This document shows, in pieces, positions 46,755 through 59,501 of a stretch of DNA of 64,000 bases. The DNA comes from Pseudopyrenochaeta lycopersici (taxonomy: Eukaryota; Ascomycota; Dothideomycetes; Pleosporales; Pseudopyrenochaetaceae). The stretch covers positions 124,001 to 188,000 of the forward strand of contig NHZP01000003.1 in the NCBI GenBank assembly GCA_003313425.1, given 5' to 3'. The position numbers were made by a program, and so were the translations under genes. Numbering within the stretch: position 1 is the first letter of the stretch; each line of letters begins with the position of its first letter. The notes beneath the pieces were generated by a model, which was not told the origin of the DNA, did no database searches, and saw only the letters and a list, made by a program, of their open reading frames with translations.

Positions 46755-48772
46755 GTGATTCATCCTAGGCTTCCAAGTCGTCCCGCCCACATTGCAACAC
46801 ATCGCGGAGTCGGTCGACGTCAAGTCTCACAATGGCGGCGAAATGCCCAGAGCACCACCGATGAAGCACTCAATGGCCTACGCAATGGAGAACAGATGCA
46901 AGCTGCAAGTATGCCTCCATCCGCCTCGCAGACGGGGGAGCTCGAATACGGCCACGGCTTCCAGCTTTTCAACATCCTGGCCGTTGTGACTTTTGTCACA
47001 TTTCTCATGCTTCTGGATGGTACTATTTTCGTCGCAGCTGTCCCTCGCATCACCGATGACTTCAAATCATCGGACGACGTTGAGTGGTAAGGAGCTGCGT
47101 ATCAGCTGGGAAAGCATGTGAAGTTGAACTGGCAACGCATCTGGTACAGCGATTGTACAGAAGACTGACCCGCTTGTAGCGCCATCTTTCAATCACTCAC
47201 AGGAAAAATTTATATGAAATTCAAACGTCAAGTACGTGGGCTCGATCGAACTCATCTTGTCGTCAGCTCCAAACTCTTCGCTCACTAGCCCTAGTGAACC
47301 ATTTTTGACCTTTTTCTTCTTCATCGTCGAAGTTGGATCCTTGATCTGTGGGTTTGTGATCAAATCTCCTGTGCTGATAGTAGGACGATCGATTGCTGGC
47401 TTAAGAACTTCAGGCATTCTGAATGGTGCCCTGCCAATTATTGCTGAATGTGCACCCATGCAGAAGAGAACAACACTGATTGGAATCGTCATGGCCGTAG
47501 CGCAACTTGGCTTAGCCAGCGTTCCATCGTTTGGATGATTGCTGACAGCATATGCATCTTGGAGGTGGCGTTAAGTCAACGGAGTTATGTTCCCGTCTAG
47601 GCTTGGTTCAAAGCTTATTGTACTAGGCTTCTATCCCAACCTTCCCATCCGCGGCCTTGTTACGGCGATGTTGGCCTTCTTCCGCATACCAATGCAACAC
47701 CCCAGGCCTACCTCGATGTCAGTAGTCCGCTCATTGCATACAAGTCTCGATCTTGTGGACTTTACCATCTTCGCCCACGCTCTCACCATGCTACTCCTCG
47801 CCTTGCAATGGGGCGGTACTGCACACGCTTGTAATATCTCCCAGATTATCGGCTGTTTAGCGGAACAGGCGCCACCTTCATTGTCATTCTGGGAAGGAAT
47901 TGACACAAAGGCGATGCAGCCTTGCTTCCCTGTTCCATTGCTCGGATGAGAACCGTCTGGACTAGCTGCATCGTATATGGAATTTTCAAGGGCAATATGT
48001 ACACGACTTTTTACTGGGTGCCGATAAACTTCCAGGGTGTTACGGGCTCCTCTCCAACCATGGCTGGTGTTTTCATCTTGCCAATGATCATGGCTCACGT
48101 CATGGAAGCCTTGTCTTCAGGTCCTATTGGTAAACATATTGTTTCTTAACCTAGGCACAACTAAAATTATCTTTAGTCAATGCTGTCGGTTACTACGTTC
48201 CGGTGCCTCTCTTCGCTGTGGACTTGTAATCGGTTGGCAGTGGCAATTGCTACTTTCACTCCTGCAACTTCGAGGGGAAAATGGGTCTGATACCAAATAC
48301 TCTACGGGACTGGCCGTGGCCTCGGGTCGCAAATGTTAGGTTGAGAACTCTCAATCTTCAATATCAACACGCACATGACTAACGATGTCTGCTACTAGCC
48401 TCTCCTCGCAATCCAACACACTGTTCCTTTCCAGAAACTTCCCCTCGCACTAGCACTCATCATATTCAGCCAATCATTCCACGCAGCCGTCTTTCTCGGT
48501 TTGGACAAACTCATATTCAGCAATAGCTTTCCGGACCCTGACTAGCAACAAGGTACCCCTCTGTCGATGCTGAGCGTGTCATCGAGGCTGGTGCCACTGG
48601 ATTCCGGAGATTCGTATCAGGGACAGATCTGGTGGCAGTTTGGTTTACCTATTCCCAGAGCATTGATCCAGCCTTTTACCTGACGACCGCAATGGGAGTG
48701 GGCTGCTTTTTGTTCGCTCTGGGAGTGGAGTGGAAAAACTTGAAGCAGAAGCTAGTACCTGCAGAAATTTAG
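46755..48772 (+). pseudogene. MFS drug-efflux transporter (DHA2-like) pseudogene
   Basis: Pieces in several frames follow the order of a 14-helix MFS pump: LMLLDGTIFVAAVPRITDDF (motif in helix 1), SLTGKIYMKF, VEVGSLICGF, LIVGRSIAGL and IIAECAPMQKRTTLIGIVMA, then MLLLALQWGG, FYWVPINFQGVTGSSPTMAG, ALALIIFSQSFHAAVFLG and the end KLVPAEI-stop at 48772. Some breaks are introns (for example acceptors near 47187 and 47302). A TAA (47088) stands just after DDVEW where Tyr is expected and a TGA (47536) interrupts the helix-5 region, and later segments need frameshifts. Relatives export toxic compounds or metabolites. It is presumed non-functional, and the start cannot be placed. Confidence 0.78.
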
Positions 48773-50179
48773 AACATGGGCTTCCTGTGGTGTAGATACT
48801 CTGAGACGAATAGACAAGACTTATTCAGGTTGGTCAGGGCTATTGAGGCATCCTGACCTATATTTATCATTGGTGTTTGACACAGAGCTTATTTTCTACG
48901 CTATAAGTGTTGGGCTTCATATGGATCAATTGGCTTCCCACTTTGATCACGGGACATCTCATGATTGGGGCCTGATACACAATGCAATCATTAGATTTAA
49001 TCATCCTGGAGACTTCTGGAAGGTGCGTTGACTTGGAGCCAGCGTTTTTGGGGGTTTAAGTGATTAGTGTATGAAAGTATTCTCGGATCAATCTTGACAA
49101 CCAGCGATAGCCCTTTTTTGGGCAGATGCTATGCTGCAATTGACTCTTTGTGTTTCTTTCATGGTAGAGGAATGTGTTTAGCAGTTTCAATTATCCACCA
49201 CACGAATGCATATCATGAAGTGTTCAAATAAATCGCCATCATCAAACAATCTAAACATCCATGTCTCAAACTACTACAGCTCTCTATTGCCGACTTTTAT
49301 TCCTATTAACTAACACCTCCTATTTGTCTTGTCCTTTATTGTATTGACGTCCTGGGCTCAGTCTCCACATCCTTCAGCACAATGACAACCAATTCGTTCG
49401 CTTTCCTCAGCTGATCTATTTCGTCTTGCCTTAACCTTTTCGTAGCCTGAATGTTCTAATATAATGACTGGACATCTTCGCACCTACTCAGGGAGACCCT
49501 TAGTCATTTGGAAAATATGTACGGGCCTCAAGCTCGCGTTTCCTTGGGCAGGATCGACTCCTTCCACGTTTCAAGGCCCATGTCAAAAATCCCTTTACCA
49601 ATCAAGACCAATGGTCTATGCATGGCACCGGGAATAAATGAGAATTCCTGCGAGATTACTCATTTAAAAACGCCGCTTTCTATGACATTGACAGGAGACA
49701 CCGTGCAACCCATGACTTTTACAATTCTCTGAAATAATGCAACTCTCCAGAGATGTGCCAGCAGATTGAATTCCTAACGCCATATCGGAGCTTTCACTAC
49801 GCAGTTGCTTTGCTTAAACCATCCCACTTACCGAACACATTGCGCGTAGTATTGATATAAGGCGACGTTGGCGATAGAAAGCGACGAAATGTGTATGTCA
49901 CCTATTATGACAATAACCTAGGCGAAGCGCTGGAAAGGTGTATAACACAACTTTTTTTAAGGATGATAAAGAACGCAGGCGACATGCTTCAGACTGAACC
50001 TATATTCTTCTGCCTTACTCTGCAATTAAGGAATTTTTACTCTAATCGAACCTAGCTTAAGTAGACCTCAGTAGATGCCTTGCCAATCCTTAGAGGCACA
50101 ATTAAGTGGACAAAGGATGTCTATACTGTTAAACGCTATCAATATGCGCACACCTTATAGCTCAGTTGCGAATAGCGTT
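48773..50179. other. Intergenic, no supported gene
   Basis: Short frames at plus 48843-49031 and 49508-49732 have no recognisable domain. Confidence 0.45.
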
Positions 50180-51131
50180 CTAACCACCTAGCGCGAGCAC
50201 CTTCGCCAAAACTTCGTCATCACTGAGTGACTTTCCCTTGATAGACTCATACGCCGGCGCGAGCACCGCCTTCTCTATTTCTGTGTAGTTTCCATCACAG
50301 ACAAAGATAATTTCTCCATGTCTAGAGTTATTGGCCATCAAGTATGCTGCTGCACGGGCAACTACGGAACTGGGCTGGCAGCTATGCGAGACTGCAGCCA
50401 GAAGATTCTTAAGATCAGGCAACACTTGAGTTGCCGTCCATGAGGGGGCGAGGGTGTTGATGCGTATGGGAAGGCTGGCTGCTTCCACGAGGCGCGCAAT
50501 GCTTCGGCCAAAGCCAAGGACACCGGCTTTTGCCGACGCTAAGAGGCGTTAGTTGAACACGTGAGCACGAAGCTTGAATCCGTGACTCACAGTAATCGAC
50601 AGCTCGAACTGGGTGCAAGCCCGTGCTGGAACCCATAATCACGATAGATCCGCCTTCAACCTGGCCCTTTAGGTAATGGACAGCCAATGTGACAGTATTG
50701 ACAACACTGTTGAAGTTTATGTCCAAGGTGTCTTTATTTGGCTCCTTGAGATCACCATTCTCGTCGACACCCAGATTTAAATAGTCTGCGCGTGGGCCAA
50801 TCCCAGCATTGGCAAAGACATAGTCGACTCTACCGTATTTATCTTTTGCTGCTCTGAAAAGTTTCACCAAGTCGGTCCAATTCCGAACATCAGTCTGTAC
50901 GAAGAGAGAATCGCCGGCCGTTGGGGGTTCTTGGATGTCGCCGCTGACAACGAGTGCGCCGAGGGATACCAGCAGCTCGACTGTAGCAAGACCAATACCA
51001 GACGAGCCGCCTGCCACACTGTAAGTTCAAACTGCGGACACCGTCTTGCTGATGCAAAATGTACCTGTGATAACAGCGACCTTGCCCTTGACGCCCGCGA
51101 GATCTCCATCTTTGATTTGAAAGTCCGCCAT
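50180..51131 (-). CDS. Classical short-chain dehydrogenase/reductase, three exons
   Basis: The exons are 51131-51065, 51010-50591 and 50538-50180 (introns 54 and 52 bp), giving 281 residues. The first junction completes the cofactor motif (VITGGSSGIGLA) and the second completes the active site: exon 2 ends in DY and exon 3 continues SSAKAG, giving YSSAK (Tyr162, Lys166). Also visible are VFANAGIG (NAG motif) and VIMGSSTGLH with the catalytic Ser. The reading phase and YxxxK restoration make the model secure. The substrate cannot be inferred. It is divergently arranged with the rhodopsin-domain gene at 52027 over about 0.9 kb. Confidence 0.9.
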
Positions 51132-51569
51132 AATGGTGATGCTGAGATTTGCGAGTAAGTGATCGTAAGACCGAACAAAATTCAAAAGCAAGGGGAAATA
51201 GGACATGAATCAGACCACCAAGATATCAGCACAGCTGAAAATGAGCTAGTTATGAGGGGTAAAGATTTGCATTGTGTTCCCAGAGCCAGCGCATCCTTGT
51301 TTCAGTGGCCGCGTACGATATGCATGGACCATACATGCAACCTCTCTTGATGCCTTAAAAATCACTGTCTCTGCAGATTAGATTCTAACGTGGGCAATTG
51401 TGCTTTGAAAATGAGCCGACCCGTTCGATTCGTTTTTGGGAGCTTGATCTTCTAAAGTTCCACAGCAGGTCTTGTGAAGTGTAATTGTGCCGCTCTCAAC
51501 TCGCTTCTCAGGGGGGTCCCACACTCGGAACAGGGCTAGGAGCCAGGAAAGGGCTAGCTCAGGACCTAT

Positions 51570-51600
51570 TTCGGTCCGCTCCGAACCGACCAACGGTCGG
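51570..51600. promoter_or_regulatory. Paired zinc-cluster-type palindromes in a divergent promoter
   Basis: TTCGG-N6-CCGAA (51570-51585) is followed directly by CCGAC-N5-GTCGG (51586-51600). The first matches the published Ppr1 (TTCGG-N6-CCGAA) and UaY (TCGG-N6-CCGA) consensus for Zn2Cys6 regulators. The pair lies midway between the divergent starts at 51131 and 52027, about 440 bp from each. Function is inferred. Confidence 0.5.
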
Positions 51601-52026
51601 AAGTGAAGCGCTCTACCATAAAAACAGCTCCAAGAACTAACAAATTTGTGAAATAACTTTTCAAAACCAACGTAGCGCACTCAGTGCTATCTAAGCTTAT
51701 ACAAGAAGAGCAGTGTTATATTTACTCCGTATGCGTATATGCCTAAAGCATGCCGCATCTCACGCATTTCGCTCTTGCAACTGTCAGGCACAAATTGGTT
51801 CCAGGGAATTATGTGGGCCCATCCAGGGAAAGTTTTCGAGAACCCTGGGCACTAACCGAGTATCACGTTAGATCTAATATAGACATGATGTGCAACAAGA
51901 GCCAGGGACGAGAGAAAGATCGACTCCTCTATTTGACTTTAGAATTCTGGCGAGCTGCGTACTTTCTCCTTGTGTTTTTTCCTTCAACCTTACTTCTGGC
52001 ACATACTATATTACAGGGTGGCAAAT

Positions 52027-53465
52027 ATGAGCACCGTCGAGGTAGCAGGAGATGGAGTGGCGCTTCTATACGGAGCGATTATTTTCCTCATTTTGAGTTG
52101 GATCGTCTTCTCCATGCGTGTTGGGGTCCGGATTTGGAGGAAAGCCTTTGGGATGGACGATTATTTCATGTGTGTGGGCATTGTAAGTGTTCAATGGACG
52201 ACTAGAATAAAGAGTGAGCTGACGCAAGCTTTGAGATTCTTTTCTCGGTCACAGCTGCCCTGTGCATTGTCTGCTCCTACTATGGCTCTGGGCAGTTTGC
52301 TCGTAATCTGCCTCCCCTAACAATAGCGAAAGGAATAAAAGTAAGTTTCTCAATCTGCCCAGGACAGGTAATGAGGCCTAGAACTAATGACCTCCAGCTT
52401 TTTTATATTGCGGAATACTTCTACGCCGTTAGCGCAATGTTCATCAAAATCAGTGTTGCAGTAGCGCTTCTGCGTATCGCTGCGGCTCGTCCGCCATACA
52501 AATGGGCGCTCTGGGGACTTATCAGTATGACTATCATTGCCGCCCTTGTTTTCTGTATTGGAATTGCAAATATATGTATGTTTAACTTACACTACCAAAA
52601 GACTACTACTGACTGTCAGACAGGCCATCCGATTAACACCTTATGGGGTGAATCCAACGGCAAGTGCAATCTTCAGCTGAACACGGACGTCAGTTTGTTT
52701 TTTTCAGCTATCGAGATTGTCACCGATTTCAGTCTTTCAATCATGCCAGCCATTCTACTATGGAATGTTCAGATGGTAAGTCATGAAACGACGGAGTGTA
52801 TGCCCATACGACAAAGACTATGCGAGCGATACGAAAGTGGTGCCTCGAAGGCATCTCCCTGGTGGCTTCGTTTTTGCCTCCCAAAATGCTAAATAATTGC
52901 GCTGACTTTTGCCTTCCATGTAACAGAAAGGCAAAGTGAAGGTTTCAGTGACGGTAATGCTTGCGCTTGCCTCTTTGTAAGACCCCCAAACCAAAGTTCG
53001 TGCTGTATAGCCCCTCGCTAACTTTAGAAATGTAGTGCATCCTGCGCAACCATCGTTCGTCTCAAGTATCTCACCCTCTACAGCGACCCTGGCGAGTTTA
53101 TGTATGGAACGGGGAAGATTGGTTTCTGGTCGCTCACAGAAGAGGGCATCGGCATTATCGCCGGCTCTCTGCCTGCACTTCGTCCTCTCCTTTCTCTGCG
53201 TATCAGGATCACGACGAGTTCTACCAACCCTGCCGCATCTGGAAATGTATACCCACCGGGTTCTCACAGCAAGCAGCCTCCATCGCGCTCAGCCATAATG
53301 ATGGACACTTTTCAGACACTGGGCGACAACGATATCGACCATAGCGATGGCGATAGCCAGAAAAACATCATTAAGGAGACAAAATACAGTGTGACCTCAA
53401 CTCAGCTTCACCGAAAACAGAGTCAAGAGATGGGTTGGGGTTATAAGAACTCAAGTGATGCCTAA
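52027..53465 (+). CDS. Rhodopsin-domain integral membrane protein, six exons
   Basis: The exons are 52027-52182, 52236-52340, 52398-52575, 52624-52775, 52927-52976 and 53036-53465; all phases agree, giving 356 residues. Intron 1 uses GTAAGT, a GCTGAC branch point and an unusual TTTGAG acceptor, restoring DDYFMCVGI plus ILFSVTAALCIV. Helices include LLYGAIIFLILSWIVFSM, VSAMFIKISVAVALLRIA, LISMTIIAALVFCIGIAN and FFSAIEIVTDFSLSIMPAIL. The conserved DDY, KISVAVALLRI and GKCN blocks define the fungal rhodopsin-domain family. The long Ser-rich cytoplasmic tail ends NSSDA. It is only distantly similar to the family member at 32.4 kb. It appears intact; its ligand is unknown. Confidence 0.87.
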
Positions 53466-56363
53466 ATATTGGTTCCTGCAATTACCATACAATGAGTGTG
53501 TATTTTGCTAGAGAAGAATCAGGTGCTAAACGTTGAGTACCTCAAAAACATGGACGCGCTGTTGCGATGGCTTAGCCTACAACCAAGCTATTGTATTCAT
53601 TTGTTGTTCGCCGGATCAATCACCACATATTATTAATGTCGCGATCCACCATTGAAATTAAGTTAGATTGTATAAGTCCCTCTACCCAGAATTTTATGGA
53701 AATATCTACTACCAGAGTAGCTACAATTCGTTTAACGAGAGGACTGCAATCTTAACATAATTCTCCACACAGTTGCTTTTCGTAATAATAAGAATAAGAT
53801 ACTTACTATGGCAATAAGAAGACAACTAATGGAGAAGAGAAGTATATTTTATGGGATACATAGCCTTGAACTCTGCGTTAGAAATGGAATAGGGTGCCTG
53901 GAAACACCGTTAGAGCTGTCGTTATGCTCGACAGCGTGTTTGCCGATTTTTGTTTTACTCAAAAACGCTGATGGCTGAAGCGACAACAACAACAAAATCA
54001 AACCCTCCGAAAATACAGCCAGTGAGCGTAATCATTCCGCCCTTATTAGCCATACCCCTTGGTCATTCAGCGATCTAATTTGTCTTTATTTACTACTTGC
54101 CATGACCAGGGTGGGTTACAAGTCTGTTAATTTTGTGATTTAGTCTTTTCGCAAAGACCGGCTACTTAGGTATTATTCGACAATATAGGTATGTTGCTAT
54201 TGGTCCTAGTCTTTCCTGCGCAGGATTTAACCGCATCTATTTAAACATGTTGACCTCGTCAGTACGTATAGACTAGTACGCTTCCTTGGCAATTCAGCTA
54301 AAGCCATAAGAGACCTCGGCCAGAGGAGGCTCCGCGCTAGGATCAGCAAAAGATGCCAAAGGCGCAGTGTCTGCAATACCAGGGACGTAAAGATACTGGA
54401 GGCCAGTACGTTAGATGAAATTATTGCGAAACCTTTGCTTGGGTAGCACCAATCAGGATTTGCTCTTCAAACTTATCTATCTCATGCTTTACATCCTAAT
54501 ACACTAATTCTACTTAAGACCGCTTGGGGAAGTGCTCGTGCAGGCCATGACGCCCTCCCGCGTCCTCCTTTCCTGAGTTTGAATTGGCGTTGAAACAGCA
54601 TAATCTTGATTTATTTCCATTAGACGAAGACGTTCTAAGACGGGACTTGTATCTACTGAGGTCTGTAGTACGAAAATCGTGCGAACGTTAGCATCTCTGG
54701 TGTAGCACACCACTTAAGTGAGCTTGCAAACCGCGACATGTGCGGCTAATTTTAGAATTTGCGCCTCTAGCGTTATAGGATGAGGTATTACTGGGAGGAA
54801 TAGTCACAAGGCTCATAGTGCTGCAGGCTGTGGATTGTCTACGAAGTCCACTGATATTCACCTCTTAAATTATGGGTGTTCTAGAAGCAGCGGGACGGTA
54901 ACAAGGATATTGTTAGTATTAACTTCTATGGAAGAACTTACATGGTCACGTTACTATGCAGCCTACCTACCGCAGTCCGATTTCATAATATTTCAACTAT
55001 CACTGCTAACTTTATTACCTGTTTTCTTCATCACCGCAGACTTTATTTGAAAGCTATTTAGTCTGTAGTATTTTCTTTGCTCGTTCAAGTGCAGAAGAGA
55101 GATCAAATTCTAAGACTGTCTTGCGACATAATGCATATTTAGCCTAAAATCATCGAAGGAAGTTAATATGTGATAAGATCGGACGCAGCATCACAGGGCC
55201 AGTATTAGGAAGCATGTCACTTGTCTATCCCTCTCTGTCTTTCTCCCTCTGTAACATGCACCATACTTTGAATTCTACTAACATCTTAAACTCTTTCTAG
55301 GTTTTATTCGTCTCTTACAAGCACGTCTATCGGTAGTAACAACGTACGCAATGACTGTCAAATATAACAATAACCAACATTCTACCTTATTTGAAGCCTT
55401 CCCAAAATATCTCAGTCCGCTGTGCAGATGACGCATCTTTCTATACAATCAGGGTAATAGCTGAAGGCTTTCGCTTCACGTACGGAGTGTAGAAGTGTCG
55501 TATTATCGAGATCTTTACTTTTGCTTGGTATTGTAATTAAGGTGTATATCTATATGCAAGGAGCGTTCTCGTCTGCAGTCGAACTTTGGCTTGTTTTCTT
55601 GAAGTACCTTGCTTGAGCATTAAGCATTACCTATCCTCAGGTTGCTTGTGATATAAACCTCCGCGCATTAGTATAACCTAGCCTATTGGATATGACTTCA
55701 TGGCCTGGGACATACGGGGATAGATGGTGTCAAAAGTGTTTCTGTTTGGACGCAAAACACGGAGATTTAACGAGGCTGGGGACAAACACCAGGGTTGGCT
55801 CGGCTGCTGCCACACCCGAACTTTGACACTCCGCATTCACTGTTGCTAAAGCAATTCTGTTCTTCGTCGAGATAGAACAAACATAAATCTACTTAATGCA
55901 AAACGGGAAAGTATTCAACCAAGCTCGTATTTGACAAGAACATGCAAGTAATCGCGGAGCGTTGCTAGATTTGGCAGATCTGGGACCTCAGTGACAAGTG
56001 CAGACGTGATGAGTAGAAGGAAAATGCAAAGCAATTGCCTGGGTAATTTTAGTTTCAAGGTTCCATGAAACTGTAGGGACATCCTGGGGCCATGGTAGTT
56101 CGTAGTGGGCGTTCATCATGCTCACAGAGTAAGTCAATAAATGCGCAATGAATGTGAGACTATTCAAGGCAAGGACACCCTCATGTTAACCTCTATAATA
56201 AGCCTATCCAACTTAAGCTTAAAGCATGCAAAGTAAGCTTACTCTTCTGCAGCATTCACCTCGTCAGGCTTGCTTCACTACACTCCTATACTTCGCTAGC
56301 CACGCCTAATCTCGTAAGATTTATATTACTATACTTTCAATTCCTTTAAGTCTCTATTCCATA
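53466..56363. other. Gene-free stretch
   Basis: Both strands show only short open frames with no recognisable domain. Moderately AT-rich; no transposon ends found. Confidence 0.45.
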
Positions 56364-56928
56364 ATGAGAATCATATACATCACTTTTATACTCGTTTCTA
56401 TAAGTCTCTCTTTTCCGCTGTCGCCCAGTCGTCTTCGCACTGTTGTAGCACGGAGTATCTTCCATCCTGTGGCACGCCAAGTAGGTGAAGGTGTGAACGG
56501 AAATCAAACAGGCAACAACGGATCCACCGGTGGCACCGGGTTGGGTGATGGCAACGGCGTCGGATTTGCAGGGACAGGAAATGATATCGATACTGGTATG
56601 CTCTCCCACCAGCTTTTACTTCTCTGCTTCGTCCTATCCAAAATGGTGAAATGAGTCTTACTTTTGTTCAGGCGACGACTTCGACATTGGCGATGGAAAC
56701 ACAACCATGGGCGACGGCAATCGAATTGAAATCGGTGACCGTATAACAAACATAAACCTCCCCCTCAATATGTCGGACATGGTCACCAAAGGCATTGAAC
56801 AAGGGATGGCAACATCTCGGGACGGAAAATTAGAAATGAACATAGATATTTCAATGCGGATAAGAATCGGTGATAGAGAAGGTGGGAGCATTGGAGTTTT
56901 CAACAGCAGTCTAAACAAAGCTAGCTAA
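56364..56928 (+). CDS. Small cysteine-free secreted protein with GDGN-type repeats, two exons
   Basis: Exon 1 (56364-56595) and exon 2 (56672-56928) join over a 76-bp intron (GTATGC donor, TTCAG acceptor), giving 162 residues. The N-terminus MRIIYITFILVSISLSFPL is a clear secretion signal. The mature part is Gly/Asp/Asn-rich with repeated GDGN/GTGND units (GLGDGNGVGFAGTGND, DIGDGNTTMGDGNRIEIGDR), then a segment that alternates polar and hydrophobic residues (MNIDISMRIRIGD), suggesting beta structure. There are no cysteines, unlike most small secreted fungal proteins. I do not recognise a family. A secreted or wall-associated role is inferred from the signal only. Confidence 0.65.
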
Positions 56929-59405
56929 AACCCCTACGCTAATTTATGATATGCACCGTAATATCTCAAACCCAAAGCTTTCAAGTTGTGAGTATCCGAA
57001 CGAGCGAACAACATATCCAACGTCATCAGTCTTTTTGATTTTTCCTATCTTTGCTCTTCAAATTGATCAAGCATCACGTCATATTATCGAGAGCCCTTGC
57101 CCAACGCTTATGTCTATCGAAATTCCACATGTCACCAGACAGTCGCGGTAAGTCGATCGCTAGCTAGAGGTGAGAAGGCATAATAGAGGTAGGCGTGAAC
57201 TTTATGGGATTTATTTTCAAGCATATTAATTGAGGCCAATTAGCTATCTTTGTAATACTTGGTTCCTGGAGGCACTTATATTCGAAAAAGCGACCAGCCG
57301 CAGACTCCGTGGTGGCTTAGTAGTGCAAATCTGTCGTCGCCCGACATTGTTGTGCGGTGCCTTTCTTGTCAAATGTCTTTAGTTTTTAGTTATCTTGAAC
57401 CTGCCTCTACTGGTCTAGTCGAGAACTTCATCGACTGCAAGAGTATCTCTCATGGAAGTTTGAAGCGCGTGAGATGAGTCTTAGGCGCAAGCACTTGATT
57501 GATACTCTCAAGGGAAGATTTGTGTGTTTATTCAGCAACCACTGAGTTATAGATTAATGTTGATATGCATCGGCTGCAGCCTTTAAGTCTGGCATGAAGG
57601 AGTCAGCCAAGAATCTGCATCTTACAATGTTTTGACGTGTAACATCTTCAAAAGCTTAGGAGAACAATTTAGGTGATCACTTCCTCAACAAGCTCTTCTC
57701 ACTCGCTAGGTCCAATTGATCTACTTCATTTAATCTTCCAATCGGCATTGTTCCGACTGGGCGGTCCCTATCATATGACCTGAATTCGCCGCGCCGTCTA
57801 TTTAATATTAAAACCCTCAAGATCATCCATGTCGGCATAGTCGGCATAAATGCAATGAACTAGTCCTATGTTAAATCCTTCGTTAATCAACGTATCGGCG
57901 GCATAGAATGAACATGGTTTTCACATGCAGGACTAGTAACCTTTGTGTGCATCTGCGCTTCCGAGTACGATCATAGTCCAACTGGCTCGTACTGTTGCCC
58001 AATCTTGGTCACTGCTTCCGGCATATGTTCCATCTGACAGTTTTCCTAGAATATTCCAACCATATGCTGATGAAAGTGTGTTCGGTTGATGATTCCGAAG
58101 TGCATATATTGGTCGATGGCATTTGCAGCAGATTCAGGCAACAAGATCTATGAGGACAACATTGAAATCACGCTTGTCTACCGCTTCGTTGGTTGCATAC
58201 TTGTCAATTGGTAAATATACTCAACTCATATCTTATTTCATTCGGTCTATTGAGCGATGGTTGTGATTGGTGAACTCAACATAGTTTTCATGGTTCCATA
58301 TCGTCGTTTGCTTTGTGAAAGTTATATCGGCCTTCTTCCCTTCTCAACAATATCAATTCCAACTGAACTTTCATACGGCTCGTTTGTTTACTTCCAAAGC
58401 GCATAACAATAATGACCGAAAGGGTTATAATAATCAAATGCATTCACGCAGGTGATTCCTAGCTGCACGTTCAAAGTCTGACCAAAGAATATCCCCAATC
58501 CCAATAGCGGTATTTAAATAACTGGATAACATCCATAAGAGCAGCAGTTCGAATAATAGATGAATAAATAATAGATGAATAAATTTATCGATTCCGAGAG
58601 TTTGTCCATACCGGCACGAGCGGTGTTTCGCTATCCCTCGTAGACAAGGCTGGTTTATACTACTATTGGGCCAAAATTACTGAACTACGCACAAGCCTGG
58701 AAAACTCTCATTATCACTCAAAATTTAGATGATGAGTGTACCGAGGCAGACTAAAACTTAGTGATGTACGGCCTTGTCGATCTCCCGCAGAGCGCTTTAT
58801 CGTGGTCTAGGGGCTTCCGACTTACAAGGCTTAGTTTGCCCTCCTAAATTAATCTCCCTGTACCTTAATTGAAAAAATGAGTGAGATTTTGATTTCAGGA
58901 GGTAAGTATCCTTGCCTCGGCAGCATGTGAAAACATGCATCCTGGTACGGAGTTTCTGGGCACAGGGAATATCTCGCTTGATTGTGCATCATCCTCATCA
59001 CATTGGTTACAGCTATACAGTAAACTGCGGGGAGACAAGCCATTACATCACGGCACTTGAATCGGCTTTCGTAATTCAATATCATGTCAGGAGTCTGCTC
59101 GGCTACAACAGACCGTCTCTGACTAAGTATAAACTTTGGGTATTGCGTAGCGATGCAACTGTGAAAGACTTGCACCAGGCGAACTCCCTGTCATGGGACG
59201 GAATTGACCAGGGTAATCCCAGCCTGAGACAAAAGAATGCAGACGATGCGAATTGCCTTGACTGTACGTATCTCAGGAAGGTTTGAAGCGCAGGGATACA
59301 TTCCAGGGTACTATGAAGACATAGCTTTGGACGATTGCTTCGAAACGTACGTGAACTGCCGATCTATTGCAATCAATTGTTTGGTATAGTCCAATGGTGA
59401 ATGAA
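56929..59405. other. Stretch with decayed minus-strand coding traces
   Basis: On the minus strand between about 58200 and 57750, coding-like pieces such as NILGKLSDGTYAGSSDQDWA and AADTLINEGFNIGLVHCIYA are interrupted by stops. I do not recognise the family. Open frames at plus 57259-57477 and 58912-59286 lack signatures. A short tandem of ATAGATGAATAA units lies near 58556-58580. Confidence 0.4.
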
Positions 59406-59413
59406 CTATATAG
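59406..59413 (+). promoter_or_regulatory. Possible TATA box of the cutinase gene
   Basis: CTATATAG lies about 90 nt upstream of the cutinase start codon at 59502. Confidence 0.4.
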
Positions 59414-59501
59414 TCTCTCGAGTTGACACTACTTTCCCTTATTGATTGCATCTCCAATTCCACTCCAAAACCTATCGCCTCAACAGTTCTACGTCCGCGC
59501 A

